Source: Gemella haemolysans (GTDB lineage: Bacteria; Bacillota; Bacilli; Staphylococcales; Gemellaceae). From it: DNA of 38,430 nucleotides. The translations under genes and the position numbers were made by a program. Below, piece by piece: positions 1-8,698 of the stretch; the first letter of the stretch is position 1, and each line of letters begins with the position of its first letter. Below the pieces are notes generated by a model. That model searched no databases. It was not told the origin of the DNA and worked only from the letters and a program-made list of their open reading frames with translations. Location of the stretch: the NCBI RefSeq assembly GCF_001553035.1, contig NZ_KQ959929.1:1-38430 (forward strand), in the 5' to 3' direction.

Positions 1-28
1 ATATTTTGGTCGTTTTGTCAACAATCTG

Positions 29-61
29 AAAAGTTCGCAGAAATTTTTCTGCGAACTTTTT
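29..61 (-). terminator. Hairpin terminator downstream of the NADH oxidase-like gene, possibly bidirectional
   Basis: A long perfect stem with arms of about 14 bp (core AGTTCGCAG/CTGCGAACT) has a 4-nt loop. It lies 10 nt beyond the flavoenzyme stop codon on the minus strand. A run of A at its left gives a short U tract on the minus strand, and TTTTT at its right would serve a plus-strand gene lying before the window. Confidence 0.85.
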
Positions 62-70
62 ATCAATTTA

Positions 71-1432
71 CTAGAATAGTAATTTGTCTGCTCCACCAAG
101 TTTGTAGTCAAGAGCAGCCATAGCAAGTACGTTAATGAAGTGCCATGGACGGTCAAATTCTGGTTGGAAGAATATATCGGCAAGTGCCAATTGTTCTAAT
201 GTCCAGTCTGATGCGATAGCTATAGATAAAGCTGCGATAGCACTAGATACGTCATGTTTAGACATAAATTGAGCTCCTAGAACTCTGTGAGTATCTTCAT
301 CATAGTAAATTTTCATGTGAACTAAGTTGTTTTCTTTTCTCATGAAGTCTGGGTAAATTCTTTCTTCTACATATTTAGAAGCCACTTTACCATCATATAG
401 ACCTACACCGTTTTGAGATAATCCAGTACTTACGAATTTGTAATCAAAGAATGATAATGCAGAAGTACCGTTTACTGCAGGCATTTTAGTTTTAGTACCC
501 ATAGCGTTTAATGCAGCAACAACACCTTGACGGCGAGCTAAAGTAGCAAGAGCTATTGGTAATTCTCCACGAGTTGGAGCGTATGGAAGAAGAGTTGAAT
601 CTCCTCCTGCGTAAACATCTTTTGCAGATGTTTCTAAGTATTCGTTAGTAACAACAAAACCGCGTTCTGTCATTTCTAATTCGTCATTTAACCAAGATGC
701 ATCTGGACGAACACCAACAGAAACGATTACTGTATCTGCTTCGTATTCACCTTTGTCTGTTACTACAGCTGTAACTTTTCCATTTTCACCTTTGAATGAA
801 AGAACTTTTTCTCCACCACGAACTTTAAGGTTGTGTTTAGCACCTTCTTCAGTAAGAATATCAGTAAGTTCTTGGTCTAGGTAAGTGTTTAAGATTCTTG
901 GAGCAAAGTCAACAACAGTTACGTCGATACCGTGTTTAGCATAAGATTCTGCTACTTCAAGCCCGATGTATCCACCACCAACTACAACTGCTTTTTTACT
1001 GTTTTGCATACAGTCGTATACAGCTTGAGTATCTTCTGGTCCACGAAAAGTGTGGATGTTTTCTAGTTCAATTCCTTCGAATGGAGGTTTAATTGCTGCT
1101 CCACCAGGACTTAATAATAATTTATCGTAACTTTGTTTTTCTTCACCAGCTGCTGTTTTAACAACAACGTATTTTTCTTTTGAATTTAATCCTACAACAT
1201 CGCTGTTACAGTGAATGTTAATACCTTGAGAACGGTAAGATTCCTCTGTTGCAAAGTGTAGTTCAGATAACGCTTTAGATGTCCCATCTAAATAAGATTG
1301 GCTACCTCAACCCATAAATGAAGCCCCAGCGCCTCTTTCATATAAATGAATTTCAGCATTAGGCTCGTTTTTTAAAATAGTTTGAACAGCTTCGTATCCG
1401 AAGTGTGATGTTCCAACAACTACATATTTCAT
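71..1432 (-). CDS. NADH oxidase/CoA-disulfide-reductase-type flavoenzyme with in-frame TGA at codon 42 (candidate selenoprotein)
   Basis: FAD- and NAD(P)H-dependent pyridine nucleotide-disulfide oxidoreductase of the NADH oxidase/NADH peroxidase/CoA-disulfide reductase family. These enzymes reduce O2, peroxide or disulfides through one redox-active cysteine. The start is the ATG at 1430-1432, preceded by AGGAGG; the frame runs 453 codons to TAG, the usual family length. Visible features are an N-terminal FAD fold (VVVGTSHFG, with His10 at the family active-site position), the NAD-binding VVVGGGYIGLE at about residues 147-157, the second FAD motif VYAGGDSTLLP, and a C-terminal dimerisation domain. 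Codon 42 (1307-1309) is TGA in the context SFMG-TGA-GSQSYLDG, where relatives have the redox Cys42 followed by Gly. The remaining sequence shows no frameshift or decay. Either TGA is read as selenocysteine or this is a one-base nonsense pseudogene. The ATG at 1007-1009 has no ribosome binding site, so a truncated product is unlikely. Whether it makes water or peroxide, or reduces CoA disulfide, cannot be told from sequence. Confidence 0.85.
1274..1292 (-). promoter_or_regulatory. SECIS-like hairpin downstream of the in-frame TGA
   Basis: On the mRNA sense (minus) strand, nucleotides 15-33 after the TGA form arms TTTAGATG and CATCTAAA, a perfect 8-bp stem with apical loop GGA. Bacterial SECIS elements lie in the coding sequence just after UGA. 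They typically have a short upper stem and an apical loop about 16-37 nt from the UGA, with a G in the first two loop positions; all are met here (loop at +23 to +25, first two bases GG). A further GUAG (+2 to +5)/CUAC (+46 to +49) pairing could form a lower stem. The stem and position are seen; function as SECIS is inferred. Confidence 0.6.
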
Positions 1433-1508
1433 TTGTTTTCCTCCTAATAAAAATTTTAATTTTTGAATTCTCTCCGTATAATTACTATTATAAAATTATA
1501 CAGATAAA

Positions 1509-1517
1509 ATTATAACA
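1509..1517 (-). promoter_or_regulatory. Extended -10 promoter of the flavoenzyme gene
   Basis: The minus strand carries TG-T-TATAAT (TATAAT at 1514 to 1509), an extended -10 about 75 nt before the start codon. No good -35 is seen 17 nt upstream, as is usual for extended -10 promoters. Confidence 0.5.
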
Positions 1518-1620
1518 TATATTGCTATAATATAAAAATAATATGCTTAATAAAAACTATAAATAACGCTTTGTTACCGCTTTATTATTTGTATTATTAT
1601 ATATGTAAGTATATTGATTT

Positions 1621-1638
1621 ATGTTATATATTTAACAT
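1621..1638. repeat. Inverted repeat upstream of groES
   Basis: Perfect 6-bp arms ATGTTA and TAACAT are separated by TATATT. It resembles a GlnR box, but the spacer is one base too short. Function unknown. Confidence 0.45.
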
Positions 1639-1649
1639 GTTGAATAGTA

Positions 1650-1672
1650 TTGTTCGTATAATTCACGAGCAA
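1650..1672. repeat. Inverted repeat upstream of groES
   Basis: Arms TTGTTCGT and ACGAGCAA (8 bp, one mismatch) are separated by 7 bp, 14 bp before the CtsR operator. It could be a second operator, for example for a diverged HrcA site, but it does not match the CIRCE consensus. Confidence 0.4.
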
Positions 1673-1685
1673 ATAATTATTTTGA

Positions 1686-1702
1686 TTTGACTTTTTTTGA
1701 CT
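1686..1702 (-). promoter_or_regulatory. CtsR operator of groES-groEL
   Basis: Read on the minus strand this is AGTCAAA-AAA-AGTCAAA, an exact match to the CtsR heptad direct repeat (A/G)GTCAAA-NAN-(A/G)GTCAAA. CtsR is the class III heat-shock repressor of many Bacillota. The operator overlaps the groES -35 element, so binding would block transcription. Confidence 0.85.
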
Positions 1703-1715
1703 TTTGTTTTATTAT
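1687..1715 (+). promoter_or_regulatory. groES-groEL promoter
   Basis: TTGACT (1687-1692), 17 bp, TATTAT (1710-1715). The -35 lies inside the CtsR repeat, which supports both calls. Confidence 0.7.
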
Positions 1716-1768
1716 ATATTTCAGTAGACAAAGAAAAATACAGAAAAAATTTTTAAGAGGTTATTAAT

Positions 1769-3657
<1,889 letters not shown>

Positions 3658-3662
3658 AAATA

Positions 3663-3696
3663 ATAGCCAAAACAAATAATTTGAATAATTGGCTAT
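3663..3696 (+). other. Hairpin between groEL and trxA without a U tract
   Basis: Perfect 8-bp arms ATAGCCAA and TTGGCTAT have an 18-nt loop and begin 5 nt after the groEL stop. No T run follows, so it is more likely a weak terminator, mRNA-stabilising or processing hairpin than a full terminator. Confidence 0.5.
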
Positions 3697-3709
3697 GATA
3701 TTATAAAAT
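3681..3709 (+). promoter_or_regulatory. Putative trxA promoter
   Basis: TTGAAT (3681-3686), 17 bp, TAAAAT (3704-3709), about 30 nt before the trxA start. It overlaps the preceding hairpin. Confidence 0.5.
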
Positions 3710-3740
3710 AAATTCATAAGTATTAAAGGAGACAGAAAAA

Positions 3741-4046
3741 ATGAGAGAAATAACAGATAAAGAATTTTTTGAATTATCAAAAACTGATAGTGTAAAAGTA
3801 TTTGACTTTTGGGCACCATGGTGTGGTCCATGTAAAATGTTAGCACCAGTATTAGAAGAAGTTGCTAGCGAATTTTCAAACATCGAATTCTACAAAGTTA
3901 ATGTAGATGAAAATCAAGAAGCTGCTGGTGAATTTGGAATTATGTCAATTCCTACACTATTAATAATGAAAAATGGTGAAGTACTAGAAGAAAAAACTGG
4001 ATACCAACCGAAAGAAGCATTAGTAGAATTACTATCTAAATTCTAA
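3741..4046 (+). CDS. trxA: Thioredoxin
   Basis: Small cytoplasmic dithiol carrier, reduced by thioredoxin reductase, that supplies electrons to ribonucleotide reductase, peroxiredoxins and oxidised proteins. The 101 aa form a single thioredoxin fold with the active site WCGPC at residues 27-31, in the context FDFWAPWCGPCKMLAP, and the conserved cis-proline in IMSIPTLLIMKNG. The start ATG follows AAAGGAG. Sits after groEL with its own likely promoter and ends at a strong terminator. Canonical, with no unusual residues. Confidence 0.97.
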   Translation: MREITDKEFFELSKTDSVKVFDFWAPWCGPCKMLAPVLEEVASEFSNIEFYKVNVDENQEAAGEFGIMSIPTLLIMKNGEVLEEKTGYQPKEALVELLSKF

Positions 4047-4049
4047 TAG

Positions 4050-4087
4050 AAAAAAGCTACGGAATTAATATTCTGTAGCTTTTTTTG
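4050..4087 (+). terminator. trxA terminator
   Basis: Stem AAAAAAGCTACGGAAT with its complement (one G-U pair) around a TAAT loop, ending in seven T. Confidence 0.9.
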
Positions 4088-4094
4088 TAAAGAG

Positions 4095-4134
4095 AAAACA
4101 AGAAATAGCTCGATGTTAAGCTATTCCTTGTTTT
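4095..4134 (-). terminator. glnR-glnA terminator
   Basis: Arms AAAACAAG-A-AATAGCT and AGCTATT-C-CTTGTTTT form a long stem with one mismatch and an 8-nt loop, 6 nt beyond the glnA stop on the minus strand. TTTT follows on that strand. Convergent with the trxA terminator. Confidence 0.85.
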
Positions 4135-4140
4135 ATTTAA

Positions 4141-5478
4141 TTAATAATTTTTTAAATATTGATCAATTTCCCAATCGGTAACTTGAGTTCTGAATGAATC
4201 CCATTCGATTGATTTTGCTTCTATAAAGTTATAGAAGATGTGATCTCCTAATGCATCTTTCATAATAGGTGAAGTTGATAATTCTTTTAGTGCTGTATAT
4301 AGTGTTGAAGGTAATTCATCTATACCGTTTGCTATTCTTTCTTCACGAGTCATAACATAAATATTACTTCTAACTTCAGGTGCTGGAACTAGTTTATTTT
4401 CAATTCCATCTAAACCTGCCGCTAAGATAGTTGTCATTGCTAAGTATGGATTTGCAGCTGGATCTACTGATCTAACTTCTACACGTGTAGATTTTCCACG
4501 AGCAGCTGGAATACGAACTAGAGGTGAACGATTTGAAGTAGACCATGCAACATAGCAAGGTGCTTCATAACCAGGTACTAAACGTTTATATGAGTTAACT
4601 GTTGGATTACATACAGCAGTGAAACTACGAGAGTGTTTAAGAACTCCTGCGATGAAGTGTGATGCTACTTCACTTAACCCATTTTCGCTGTTTTCATCAT
4701 AAAAACTGTTTTCCCCGTTACTAAACATAGAAACGTTACAGTGCATTCCAGATCCGTTAATACCAAAAATTGGTTTTGGCATAAATGTTGCGTGTAAACC
4801 GTGTTTTCTAGCAATAGTTTTTACAATTAATTTAAATGTTTGAATGTTATCGCAAGCTGAAATTACATCATCGTATTTAAAGTCAATTTCGTGTTGACCT
4901 GGAGCAACTTCGTGGTGACTTGCTTCAATATCAAATCCTAGGCGTTCAAGTTCAAGAACGATGTCACGGCGTACGTTTTCTCCTAAATCTACAGGAGCAA
5001 GATCGAAGTAACCACCGTTATCGTTTAATTCTAAACTTGGTTCACCATTTTCTTTAAGTCTGAATAAGAAAAATTCTGGTTCAGGTCCAAGGTTTAATGT
5101 ATCGAATCCTAATTTTTTCATTCTTTCAAGTGTTCTTTTTAAATTACCACGAGGATCGCCAGCAAAAGGTTTTCCATCTACAGTGTAAACGTCACAGATG
5201 AAACGAGCTACTTTACCGTATTCGCTATCCCAAGAAAATACTAAGAATGTATTTAAATCAGGGTAAAGATACATATCACTTTCTTCAATTCGTACAAAAC
5301 CTTCAATTGATGAACCATCAAACATCATTTTATTGTCTAATACTTTTTCAATTTGACTAACTGGTACTTCTACATTTTTAATTGTTCCAGTAATGTCAGT
5401 AAATTGTAATCGAATATACTTAACGTTTTCATCTTTAATTCTTTTAATTATTTCTTCTCTAGTAATAGTTTTAGTCAT
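4141..5478 (-). CDS. glnA: Type I glutamine synthetase
   Basis: ATP-dependent condensation of glutamate and ammonia to glutamine, the central step of nitrogen assimilation; a cytoplasmic dodecamer. The 445 aa match the GSI-alpha length typical of Bacilli. Visible landmarks are the N-terminal beta-grasp segment ([14 protein letters not shown]), FDGSSIEGF, the catalytic GPEPEFFLF, the ATP-site segment [14 protein letters not shown] and the substrate segment [18 protein letters not shown] followed by NRSPLVRIP. Preceded at 44 nt by glnR on the same strand, and followed by its own terminator. In relatives, feedback-inhibited GlnA also stimulates GlnR DNA binding, closing a nitrogen-sensing loop; the GlnR box upstream of glnR fits that. 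Confidence 0.98.
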   Translation of the reverse strand: MTKTITREEIIKRIKDENVKYIRLQFTDITGTIKNVEVPVSQIEKVLDNKMMFDGSSIEGFVRIEESDMYLYPDLNTFLVFSWDSEYGKVARFICDVYTVDGKPFAGDPRGNLKRTLERMKKLGFDTLNLGPEPEFFLFRLKENGEPSLELNDNGGYFDLAPVDLGENVRRDIVLELERLGFDIEASHHEVAPGQHEIDFKYDDVISACDNIQTFKLIVKTIARKHGLHATFMPKPIFGINGSGMHCNVSMFSNGENSFYDENSENGLSEVASHFIAGVLKHSRSFTAVCNPTVNSYKRLVPGYEAPCYVAWSTSNRSPLVRIPAARGKSTRVEVRSVDPAANPYLAMTTILAAGLDGIENKLVPAPEVRSNIYVMTREERIANGIDELPSTLYTALKELSTSPIMKDALGDHIFYNFIEAKSIEWDSFRTQVTDWEIDQYLKNY

Positions 5479-5522
5479 GTTGTCTCCTTATTTTGTAGAA
5501 AATTATCGTAAAAAATCTAACA

Positions 5523-5906
5523 CTAAAATTTATTCTTTTTGTTGTTATAAAATCTAGATAAATCACCACGTCCAATTGAGCGTTCTCTAGGTAAACCATT
5601 TGGCCCTGCGAATATATCGTTATGGATAATTTGTCTAATTTGAGTTGTCTCAGCAGGAACTTCTTTTTCGTTAATAATTTCATCTATAGCTTTTAAACTA
5701 AAGCCCTTTGTTAGAAGGTCTTTAATTGTTAGCAGTTTATCGATGTCATTAAATGAAAATAGCCTAGTATTACCTTCAGTGCGTTTTGGTGTAAAAAGTT
5801 TTTTTTCTTCATAATATCTTATTTGTCTTGCAGTAAGTTGTGTAATTTTTGTTACTACACTTATTGAAAAAACGGGAAGATTTTTTTGTAGTTCTTTAAA
5901 CCCCAT
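5523..5906 (-). CDS. glnR: Glutamine synthetase repressor GlnR (MerR family)
   Basis: Transcriptional repressor of nitrogen-assimilation genes under good nitrogen supply. The 127 aa show the MerR winged helix-turn-helix (TKITQLTARQIRYYEEKKLFTP, residues about 19-40, then the wing GNTRLFSFNDIDKL), a short helical region and the GlnR-type C-terminal tail (LPRERSIGRGDLSRFY) that mediates autoinhibition and contact with glutamine synthetase. Directly upstream of glnA in one transcription unit. A perfect GlnR box lies about 90 nt before its start, so autoregulation is expected. Confidence 0.96.
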   Translation of the reverse strand: MGFKELQKNLPVFSISVVTKITQLTARQIRYYEEKKLFTPKRTEGNTRLFSFNDIDKLLTIKDLLTKGFSLKAIDEIINEKEVPAETTQIRQIIHNDIFAGPNGLPRERSIGRGDLSRFYNNKKNKF

Positions 5907-5994
5907 AATAACACCTCTCTAATTAATTGTTGTGAAATAAAAATTTTATATCTATTAAGTATAATAACAAAAATAGATAACAAAATAAAGAGTA

Positions 5995-6011
5995 TGTTAT
6001 AAAATCTAACA
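5995..6011. promoter_or_regulatory. GlnR box
   Basis: TGTTA-TAAAATC-TAACA is a perfect match to TGTNA-N7-TNACA, with fully symmetric arms. It lies upstream of glnR on the minus strand and about 60 bp before the -35 of the divergent small gene at 6129. Confidence 0.85.
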
Positions 6012-6069
6012 TAAAAAATTAATTTGGGATGATATAAGTAATTTTTTTATAATTAAATCTTAAAGTGTG

Positions 6070-6098
6070 TTTAAAATTTTTCTAAATCATGATAAAAT
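6070..6098 (+). promoter_or_regulatory. Promoter of the small membrane protein/flippase unit
   Basis: TTTAAA (6070-6075), 17 bp, TAAAAT (6093-6098), with TGA just before it giving an extended -10. Confidence 0.55.
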
Positions 6099-6128
6099 AA
6101 AGTTATATAAAAAAGAAAGGATGATAGT

Positions 6129-6311
6129 ATGGCGATATTTTTATCTGTTGTAGTTTTTATTATAACATTTGTATTACTATTAGGTTCATATATAGTCTTA
6201 GTGGCAAATAAAAAAATAAAAAAAAGACGTATGGATAAAGTATTGAAATTGATAGCTGCATACAGTCTAGTTGCTGCATTAGTGTACTGCTATCAGTATT
6301 TATACTTATAA
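6129..6311 (+). CDS. Small two-helix membrane protein, unknown function
   Basis: I do not recognise this 60-aa protein. It has two clear hydrophobic segments (about residues 2-26 and 41-58) joined by a short, strongly basic loop (NKKIKKRRMDK), predicting a hairpin membrane protein with a cytoplasmic loop. The ATG is preceded by AAAGGATG and a good promoter, which supports a real gene. It lies 28 nt before the flippase gene in the same direction and may be co-transcribed with it. It is also divergent from glnR with a GlnR box between them, so nitrogen control is possible. Confidence 0.65.
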   Translation: MAIFLSVVVFIITFVLLLGSYIVLVANKKIKKRRMDKVLKLIAAYSLVAALVYCYQYLYL

Positions 6312-6339
6312 AAATATATATTAACAATTAAATATTAGT

Positions 6340-7971
6340 TTGGATGTGAAAAATTTGAAAAAAGATTCCTTGTTTAAAGGGACTGCGATACTTAGTTTAA
6401 GTTTAATCTTAACAAAGATTTTAGGAGCGGTATATCTAATACCTTTTTATCAGATAATTGGTGGAGAGGAACAAATGGCTTTATTCAACTATGGATATAG
6501 TTATTATGCAACTATACTAGAGATTTCTGGTGCAGGAACACCACTAGCAATAGCGAAATTAGTAGCTAAATACAATGCATTAGGTGCATATAGTGTTAGT
6601 AGAAGAATTTATAAGCTAGGATCTTGGTTATTGGTAGTAATGGGAATTGTAGGTTTTTGTATATTATTTTTTGGTTCTGGATATATATCAGATCAAATTT
6701 TAATAAGTAATCAACAAAAATTTACTCCTCAAGATGGGGCATTAGTTCTAAAAAGCTTGAGTTTTGGTATTCCGCTAGTTTTAGTATCATCAGGAATTAG
6801 AGGATTATTCCAAGGTCATGAAATTATGCTACCTTCGGCTTTAAGCCAATTTATTGAACAAGTGGCACGTATTGCTTTTATGCTAGGAGCAACATATTTC
6901 ATTATGAGAGTTTTAGGATATGGAGTAGTTGAAGGAAATGTTAGTGCAACATTTGCAGCAGCGGTAGGAGCTGTTTTTTCTTTAATTACACTTTTCTTTT
7001 TTTATTCTAAAAATAGAAAAAATCTTGATTTTAATATAGAAGAAGATGAAGTACAATTGGATGTTTCAAATACTGCATTAGTAAAAGAATTCTTTTCAGT
7101 TTCAATTCCATTTATTTTCATTGTAGGATTATTCCCAATTCTAAATATTATAGACCAACATAATTTTATTCATGGAATGACGAAAATAGGTAAAGCAGAT
7201 ATTGTAGATGGAAGATTCTCAGCATTACAACTTGTTAATAAAGTAGTTATGATTGCTGTGGCAATTGCCCCGGCATTTTCTAGTACATTTTTACCTTCAA
7301 TTACTAGATTATTTGCACAAGGTGATAGAATTACTGTTAGTAGTCAAATTAATAAAGTTATTTTATCTTTAATGATGATCGTGCTACCAGCATTGGTAGG
7401 TATGTATGTATTAGCCGATCCAATATATTCTACTTTTTACAGTAGAAGTTTAGAAAATGCAAATTTATTGAGGTTTTATTTACCACTGGCTGTACTTTAT
7501 TCGATTTATAGTTTAACTAGTATAATAATGCAAGCTGTTAATAAGCAATTGTTAAACCTAGTTGCTATTGTTGTAGGATTAATTGTTAAGTATTTAACGA
7601 TTACCCCATTTGTAACGAATTTTGAGACAAATGGTGTAATTCTATCTTCAATTACAACTTATCTTGTGATGATACTAATTAATTTAGTTATTATTAATAC
7701 AGAAGTTAGGCTTAGAATATTTGAATTTGTTTCTAGATTTTCAATAATATTAAGTAGTTGTTTCATTATGTTTATTACTGTTGCAGCAATATATGAGTCA
7801 ATACTTACAAACTTTGTAATTGAATCAAAAATTTCAAGTATGATACTAATTATGATTTGTGCAATCTTTGGTATTGTTATCTATTTCTTCAGTATAACTA
7901 TGATGAAATTCGATGAATATTTATTTGGAAGAAAGATTAGAATTTCATCTTTAAGAAGGTTAAGGAGATAA
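6340..7971 (+). CDS. MATE-like lipid flippase of the MurJ/SpoVB (YtgP) type
   Basis: Multidrug/oligosaccharidyl-lipid/polysaccharide-superfamily membrane protein, about 14 predicted helices over 543 aa. The N-terminus (LFKGTAILSLSLILTKILGAVYLIPFYQIIG) and the loop IPLVLVSSGIRGLFQGHEIMLPSALSQFIEQ are typical of the Bacilli SpoVB/YtgP branch, in which YtgP is a lipid II flippase needed for peptidoglycan synthesis. The gene may therefore be this organism's murJ, but the sporulation-type and polysaccharide-type relatives cannot be excluded. The start is uncertain: TTG 6340, GTG 6346 and TTG 6355 are in frame. Only TTG 6355 has a GGATG at reasonable distance, and no ATG fits. It ends 5 nt before the next gene and is probably in an operon with it and pepV. 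Confidence 0.88.
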   Translation: MDVKNLKKDSLFKGTAILSLSLILTKILGAVYLIPFYQIIGGEEQMALFNYGYSYYATILEISGAGTPLAIAKLVAKYNALGAYSVSRRIYKLGSWLLVVMGIVGFCILFFGSGYISDQILISNQQKFTPQDGALVLKSLSFGIPLVLVSSGIRGLFQGHEIMLPSALSQFIEQVARIAFMLGATYFIMRVLGYGVVEGNVSATFAAAVGAVFSLITLFFFYSKNRKNLDFNIEEDEVQLDVSNTALVKEFFSVSIPFIFIVGLFPILNIIDQHNFIHGMTKIGKADIVDGRFSALQLVNKVVMIAVAIAPAFSSTFLPSITRLFAQGDRITVSSQINKVILSLMMIVLPALVGMYVLADPIYSTFYSRSLENANLLRFYLPLAVLYSIYSLTSIIMQAVNKQLLNLVAIVVGLIVKYLTITPFVTNFETNGVILSSITTYLVMILINLVIINTEVRLRIFEFVSRFSIILSSCFIMFITVAAIYESILTNFVIESKISSMILIMICAIFGIVIYFFSITMMKFDEYLFGRKIRISSLRRLRR

Positions 7972-7976
7972 GCATA

Positions 7977-8684
7977 GTGAGGCTAGATAAATTTATTAGT
8001 ACAACTACGACATTAAGTAGAGCAGAAGCGAAAAAAGTTATTAAAAAGGGAATATTAATTAACGATAAGTTAATAAAGACTCCTGATTATAAGATTGATG
8101 AATTTAAGGATCAGGTAATTGTAAATGGGAATAGGCTAGTGTATCAAAAATATGTTTATATAATGATGAATAAGCCTAAAGATACGGTTTCAGCAACGGA
8201 AGATGCGATTGAAAGAACTGTTGTGGATATATTAAGAGATGAAGACCGTATTTACAAAGTTTTTCCTGTCGGTAGACTTGATAAAGATACTGAAGGACTA
8301 ATGTTACTTACAAACGATGGTGAGTTGGCTCATAAACTCATCTCCCCTAAGAAAGATGTAGAGAAAAAATACTATGTTGAGGTAAGTGGAGAACTAAAGA
8401 ATGAACATCTCAAAATTATAAAAGAGGGTGTGATTTTAGAAGATGGGTATAGGTGTAAACCTGCGCGTTTAGAAATATTAGATAGTAGTGAAGGAAATAG
8501 TAAAGCAAATATATTCATTACCGAGGGGAAATTTCATCAAGTTAAAAGAATGATGAAGTCTCTTGGAGCAACAGTAACATATTTAAAAAGATTGTCTATA
8601 GGGAGTTTGAAATTAGATGAGAATCTAAAATTAGGCGAGTATAGATATTTAACAGATGATGAATTAAATAAATTAACTAAATAA
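7977..8684 (+). CDS. rsuA: rRNA pseudouridine synthase, RsuA/RluB/RluE/RluF family
   Basis: Isomerises a specific uridine of ribosomal RNA to pseudouridine; the best guess is 16S rRNA position 516. An N-terminal S4 RNA-binding domain (MRLDKFISTTTTLSRAEAKKVI, residues 1-60) is followed by the catalytic domain with GRLDKDTEGLMLLTNDG, catalytic Asp102, the same number as in E. coli RsuA, and the KKYYV and EGKFHQVKRM motifs. 235 aa, normal size. Starts at a GTG five nt after the flippase stop, whose end supplies the AAGGAG-like ribosome binding site. The family members cannot be separated with certainty by eye. Confidence 0.9.
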   Translation: MRLDKFISTTTTLSRAEAKKVIKKGILINDKLIKTPDYKIDEFKDQVIVNGNRLVYQKYVYIMMNKPKDTVSATEDAIERTVVDILRDEDRIYKVFPVGRLDKDTEGLMLLTNDGELAHKLISPKKDVEKKYYVEVSGELKNEHLKIIKEGVILEDGYRCKPARLEILDSSEGNSKANIFITEGKFHQVKRMMKSLGATVTYLKRLSIGSLKLDENLKLGEYRYLTDDELNKLTK

Positions 8685-8698
8685 CGGAGGAAAATATT

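Larger units (their letters stand above)
1433..1768. other. Divergent intergenic region between the flavoenzyme gene and groES
   Basis: This gap of 336 bp is very A+T-rich. It holds the flavoenzyme ribosome binding site and promoter, two inverted repeats (1621-1638 and 1650-1672), and the CtsR operator and promoter of groES. No open reading frame of note and no CIRCE element (TTAGCACTC-N9-GAGTGCTAA) is visible. Confidence 0.8.

Noticed and set aside
71-1009. A separate 312-aa oxidoreductase starting at the ATG at 1009
   Set aside because: It lacks the FAD-binding N-terminus and a ribosome binding site. The frame continues upstream through a full family-length protein.
1307-1309. TGA read as tryptophan under an alternative genetic code
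   Set aside because: Trp is encoded by TGG throughout the other genes, for example in trxA, pepV, topA and azlC, and none needs TGA to stay open. The TGA also replaces a catalytic cysteine, not a tryptophan.
1622-1637. GlnR box upstream of groES
   Set aside because: TGTTA and TAACA are separated by 6 bp; the consensus needs 7. Nitrogen control of groES would also be unexpected.
1433-1768. CIRCE element for HrcA
   Set aside because: No TTAGCACTC-N9-GAGTGCTAA or close variant is present.
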